From JBGQMW01 sp963769845 (GTDB lineage Archaea; Thermoproteota; Bathyarchaeia; Bathyarchaeales; Bathycorpusculaceae): a stretch of DNA of 64,000 nt. The notes beneath the pieces are model-generated. The model was not told the origin of the DNA. It made no database searches and was given only the letters and a program-made list of their open reading frames with translations. Location of the stretch: assembly GCA_963769845.1 (NCBI GenBank), contig CAVYNL010000015.1:84640-148639 (forward strand), given 5' to 3'. Of the stretch, positions 61,406 through 64,000 are shown piece by piece (position 1 is the first letter of the stretch; every line of letters starts with the position of its first letter). The position numbers were made by a program, and so were the translations under genes.

Positions 61406-61909
61406 TTAGTAGACTGAGACTTTGGCCACTCCTTTGACCTTGAGAAGCCGTGGTATCAGTTCTCCAGGTATTTTCTTTTCGGCTATCAACGTGAGCTTGG
61501 GCTCCGGCGACAGTTCTGGGTCGTCGACGATGGCTTGTCTTATGCTTAGCCCGTTTTCTGCGAGAATCATCGCCGAACTGGCCAATATTCCGGGGATTCT
61601 GGCGTCGCTCGGGGTTATCTCCACGACTCCAAGGTTGAGGTGTTTGGCGATTTCCTTGAGTGAATGTCCTGCAGACCTGATGTCTTCGAATATCGGCCTC
61701 AGTTCGCGGTTGTCCTGGATTACGTTCAGCGTTTCTTTCACAGTGCGTCTGTCTACGTTTGCGACTCGGGCTATGCGAACTGGCGGTATCTCGATCTCGT
61801 TTAGGTAGACTTTCCCGTTGCGGACGCTTAGGCCGTTTTCCACGAGTACGCGGGCTATTTTGAGCCTTTCAGGATGTGCTCCCAGATGTTTTTTTATCGT
61901 GTTCCACAT
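61406..61909 (-). CDS. HTH and ACT-domain regulator of amino acid metabolism
   Basis: 167 aa. An N-terminal helix-turn-helix (RLKIARVLVENGLSVRNGKV, VRIARVANVDRRTVKETLNV) is followed by an ACT-like domain (VVEITPSDARIPGILASSAM, LTLIAEKKIPGELIPRLLKV). This matches COG2150, predicted ACT regulators. It is divergent from the second trpB2 across a region containing repeated GTAC cores, so control of that operon by an amino acid is a reasonable inference. Confidence 0.8.
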   Translation of the reverse strand: MWNTIKKHLGAHPERLKIARVLVENGLSVRNGKVYLNEIEIPPVRIARVANVDRRTVKETLNVIQDNRELRPIFEDIRSAGHSLKEIAKHLNLGVVEITPSDARIPGILASSAMILAENGLSIRQAIVDDPELSPEPKLTLIAEKKIPGELIPRLLKVKGVAKVSVY

Positions 61910-61923
61910 GCGTGTCGCTGCTC

Positions 61924-62008
61924 ATGTACATTTTTGCGGAATAAAGTATAAATATGTTCGTGTGGTTATGTTGTCTAATAAGATACACAAAAGTACAAAA
62001 CTGTACAT
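61924..62008 (+). promoter_or_regulatory. Divergent promoter with repeated GTAC motifs
   Basis: ATGTACAT (perfect palindrome, 61924-61931), AGTAC (61992-61996) and TGTACAT (62002-62008) sit between the ACT-domain regulator and trpB2. A TATA-like AAGTATAAATATG lies between them at about 61944-61956, and AGGAG at 62009-62013 is the trpB2 ribosome site. The arrangement suits an operator flanking the promoter; binding is inferred. Confidence 0.45.
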
Positions 62009-62021
62009 AGGAGAAATAAAA

Positions 62022-63394
62022 TTGACACAGCACGAAAAACTTGAAGGATACGTGACAATTCTGAAACCGGAAGAAATACCGAGGCAGTGGTACAATATTC
62101 AGGCAGACCTTCCGGAACCGCTTCCGCCGCCACTTGATCCGACCACATGTGAACCGATCAATCCAGCAATGCTGGAGAGGATATTCGCCAAGGAACTTGT
62201 GAAGCAAGAAGTCTCCGCAACGCGGTTCATAGATATACCTGAAGAGGTGCTTGACGCCTACTTAGGATTACCTCGACCAAGTCCGCTTTACAGAGCACGC
62301 CGATTGGAAAGACACCTGAAAACTCCTGCACACATATACTTCAAATGCGAGAACTTCAGTCCCGCAGGCAGTCATAAGACAAACACTGCCTTGGCCCAAG
62401 CGTACTACAACAAGGAGCAAGGAATCGAACGTTTGGCCACAGAAACAGGAGCCGGACAATGGGGCACAGCATTGGCACTCGCAGCAAAGCTTTTCGGACT
62501 GAAGTGCAGAATCTACATGGTCAGAACAAGCTACGACAGCAAACCTGGAAGGAAAACTATTGCTCAACTATACGGAGCTGAAATGTTTCCCTCGCCGAGC
62601 GACCAAACAGAATTCGGAAGAAAACTGCTCAAGAAAGATCCCAAAAACCCCGGAACGCTTGGAATAGCGATAAGCGAAGCCGTAGAAGACACAATTACTC
62701 ACGACAACACACGGTACTCGCTGGGTTCCGTGTTGAACCATGTTCTAATGCACCAAACAATAATCGGCCTCGAAGCCAAGAAACAGTTCGAAAGCATAGA
62801 CGTGTACCCAGACATAGTCTGCGGCTGCATAGGAGGCGGCTCCAACTATGGCGGCTTCTGTTTTCCGTTTATGATGGACAAGTTCAAGGGCAAGACAGAA
62901 ACCGAATTCGTAGCTTGCGAATCAAAAGCTGTTCCACACACAACAAGGGGGACTTACACGTACGATTTTGGAGACACGGCCAGAATGACTCCGCTGATCA
63001 AGATGCTGACGATTGGACATGAATACGCCTGCCCACCAGTCCATGCCGGCGGCCTGAGATACCACGGAATGTCGCCCCTCATTTCCTACCTGATTCACAA
63101 AGGATACGCAAGCTCAGTAGCCTACAACCAAGTAGAAGTCTTTGAAGCCGCCGAAACGTTGGCTCAAACAGAGGGCATGATTGCTGCTCCGAAACTGCGC
63201 ACAGTCTCAAATTCGTGATAGAAGAAGCACTTCGATGCAAAAAGTCTGGCCAGAAAAAAGTCATCGCAATGAACTACAGCGGACACGGTCTACTAGATCT
63301 TTCAGCGTACGAGCAGTACTTGGCAGGAAAACTCGTGGAATACGAACCTGAAAAGATAGAGTTCGGCCTTTTACCAAGAGGTGACTCAAAGTGA
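62022..63394 (+). CDS. trpB2: Tryptophan synthase beta chain, TrpB2 type (copy 2), one-base frame break near 3' end
   Basis: About 457 aa if the frame is restored. Start TTG at 62022 with AGGAG 8 nt upstream. LPEPLPPPLDP marks TrpB2; PLP Lys in SHKTNTALAQAYY, catalytic Glu in ATETGAGQWGTAL, phosphate loop CIGGGSNYGG. At 63189-63194 the frame reads CCG AAA CTG and soon stops at 63218. Adding one base (CCG GAA ACT GCG CAC) gives P-E-T-A-H-S-L and the expected ending (VIAMNYSGHGLLDLSAYEQY). The restored frame ends at 63394, overlapping the next gene by GTGA. Confidence 0.88.
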
Positions 63395-63968
63395 CGTCAA
63401 CAGTCCTCAGGACAGAAAACAAAAACTGCAACATAGCTCTGCTGCGAATCGACAAACTCAGGCCGCATGAAAAAGGTTCACCAGTCTACTTGGAGCTGTT
63501 GAGGAGAGAAATCTTGAAAGACGGGGTTTTGAGGTACCCGATTATCGCTGATGAGAAGTCGCATGTTATTCTGGACGGAATGCACAGGTGGCTTGCACTG
63601 AAAAGTCTAGGTTAACGTTGGTGCCGGTAATGCTCGTAGACACTTTTCAGAAACCGCGAATCCACGTTGGCAGACGCAGAATACACCGCTACAAAGGAGA
63701 CCCTGATGGGCAAGTGACCACTGAAGAAGTGATTTCTGCCGGGCTCAGGGGGAAGCTGATGGAGCCACGTTCAACCAGACACTTCTTTCCCTTCTCGAAA
63801 TTCGAGAGAATCGATCTTCCACTTCAGCAGCTGGAAAGGCGGGCCCCTCAGGATGTCTCGAAGTACCTGTCTCAGATGACACCGAAGGAATGCGGGGCAG
63901 CTATAGAAGAGTGGTTGGAAGAAATATCTGAGGAACTCAGTTTTCTTGCAAAAGGAAGGAAGAAGTAG
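63391..63968 (+). CDS. SerK-like free-serine kinase (ParB fold), one-base frame break
   Basis: About 192 aa after joining two frames. The first (GTG at 63391, overlapping the trpB2 stop) has LLRIDKLRPHEKGSPVYLE, with the Glu expected at the SerK active site, and VILDGMHRWLALKSLG. It stops at 63615. The second resumes LVPVMLVDTFQ and contains GKLMEPRSTRHFFPF, closely like the PKTTRHVLPF segment recalled from the Thermococcus ADP-dependent serine kinase. One base is missing around 63610-63617. It is shorter than the characterised kinase (about 250 aa). It would make O-phospho-L-serine. Confidence 0.7.
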
Positions 63969-64000
63969 AAAAAGAAAAAGAGGATTTCATAAACAGAGTA
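63969..64000. other. Window end
   Basis: 32 purine-rich bases after the SerK-like gene; nothing recognised. Confidence 0.6.

Noticed and set aside
1..64000. tRNA, rRNA or CRISPR arrays
   Set aside because: No T-loop GTTCRA-type cloverleaf, rRNA-like stretch or regularly spaced repeat was seen in the gaps. A covariance search would be needed to exclude tRNA genes with introns.

Overview
This window is archaeal, most likely from the TACK side and plausibly a Bathyarchaeia-type lineage. The information-processing and core genes are archaeal: a group II chaperonin (thermosome), the archaeal S-adenosylmethionine synthetase, aEF-1beta, FEN-1 with a C-terminal PCNA box, TruD, Pth2, Trm5, type-4 uracil-DNA glycosylase, Rpo6/RpoK, a two-AAA Cdc48, a geranylgeranyl-reductase-like flavoprotein and an ATP-PPase-only GMP synthase subunit. 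Ribosomal protein S26e argues against a classical euryarchaeon. TTG and GTG starts are very common, often behind clear GGAGG or GGTGA Shine-Dalgarno sequences. No rRNA, tRNA or CRISPR array was seen. The lineage is an inference and was not tested by a search.

Layout. 0-9 kb: radical SAM enzyme (cut by the window edge), small zinc ribbon, CinA-like protein, PHP phosphatase, exported transglutaminase-like protein, GPN GTPase, M29 aminopeptidase, methyltransferase, and S-adenosylmethionine synthetase divergent from an HTH-CBS regulator. 9.5-18.2 kb: cupin, GYD protein, truD-pth2-geranylgeranyl reductase, cdc48, aEF-1beta, zinc ribbon, fen. 18.2-22 kb: a first TrpB2, then a roughly 1.6-kb AT-rich accessory island (orphan nuclease-like gene, simple-sequence tract, fragment of a type I restriction helicase) bounded by two copies of the trpB 3' end, then pcm. 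22-32 kb: a set of small helical proteins, a prenyltransferase-repeat protein, glmS, HTH/S-layer-like protein, DUF371, trm5, RtcA and acylphosphatase. 32-45 kb: GMP synthase, pyrF, drug/metabolite transporter, type-4 UDG, CDP-alcohol transferase, S26e, DUF4438, three tandem CBS-domain genes, pyrC, Mut7-C nuclease. 45-51 kb: rpoK, thermosome, threonine synthase, a 2-oxoacid:ferredoxin oxidoreductase. 52-61 kb: etfBA, acetyltransferases, acyl-CoA dehydrogenase and hdrBCA. 61-64 kb: an ACT-domain regulator divergent from a second trpB2 and a ParB-fold serine-kinase-like gene.

Two points stand out. First, pcm is interrupted by 31 nt that fold into a bulge-helix-bulge-like structure. Removing them in silico restores both the reading frame and the conserved SAPHM motif, so this is a candidate archaeal mRNA intron. 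Second, the right-hand cluster couples a TrpB2 to a SerK-like free-serine kinase through a GTGA overlap, beside an ACT-domain regulator. TrpB2 enzymes are known to use O-phosphoserine, and SerK makes it, so this looks like a regulated serine to O-phosphoserine to tryptophan module. Single-base frame breaks in hdrA, this trpB2 and the serK-like gene all fall in the last 3.5 kb. They may be sequence errors and should be checked before the genes are called broken.
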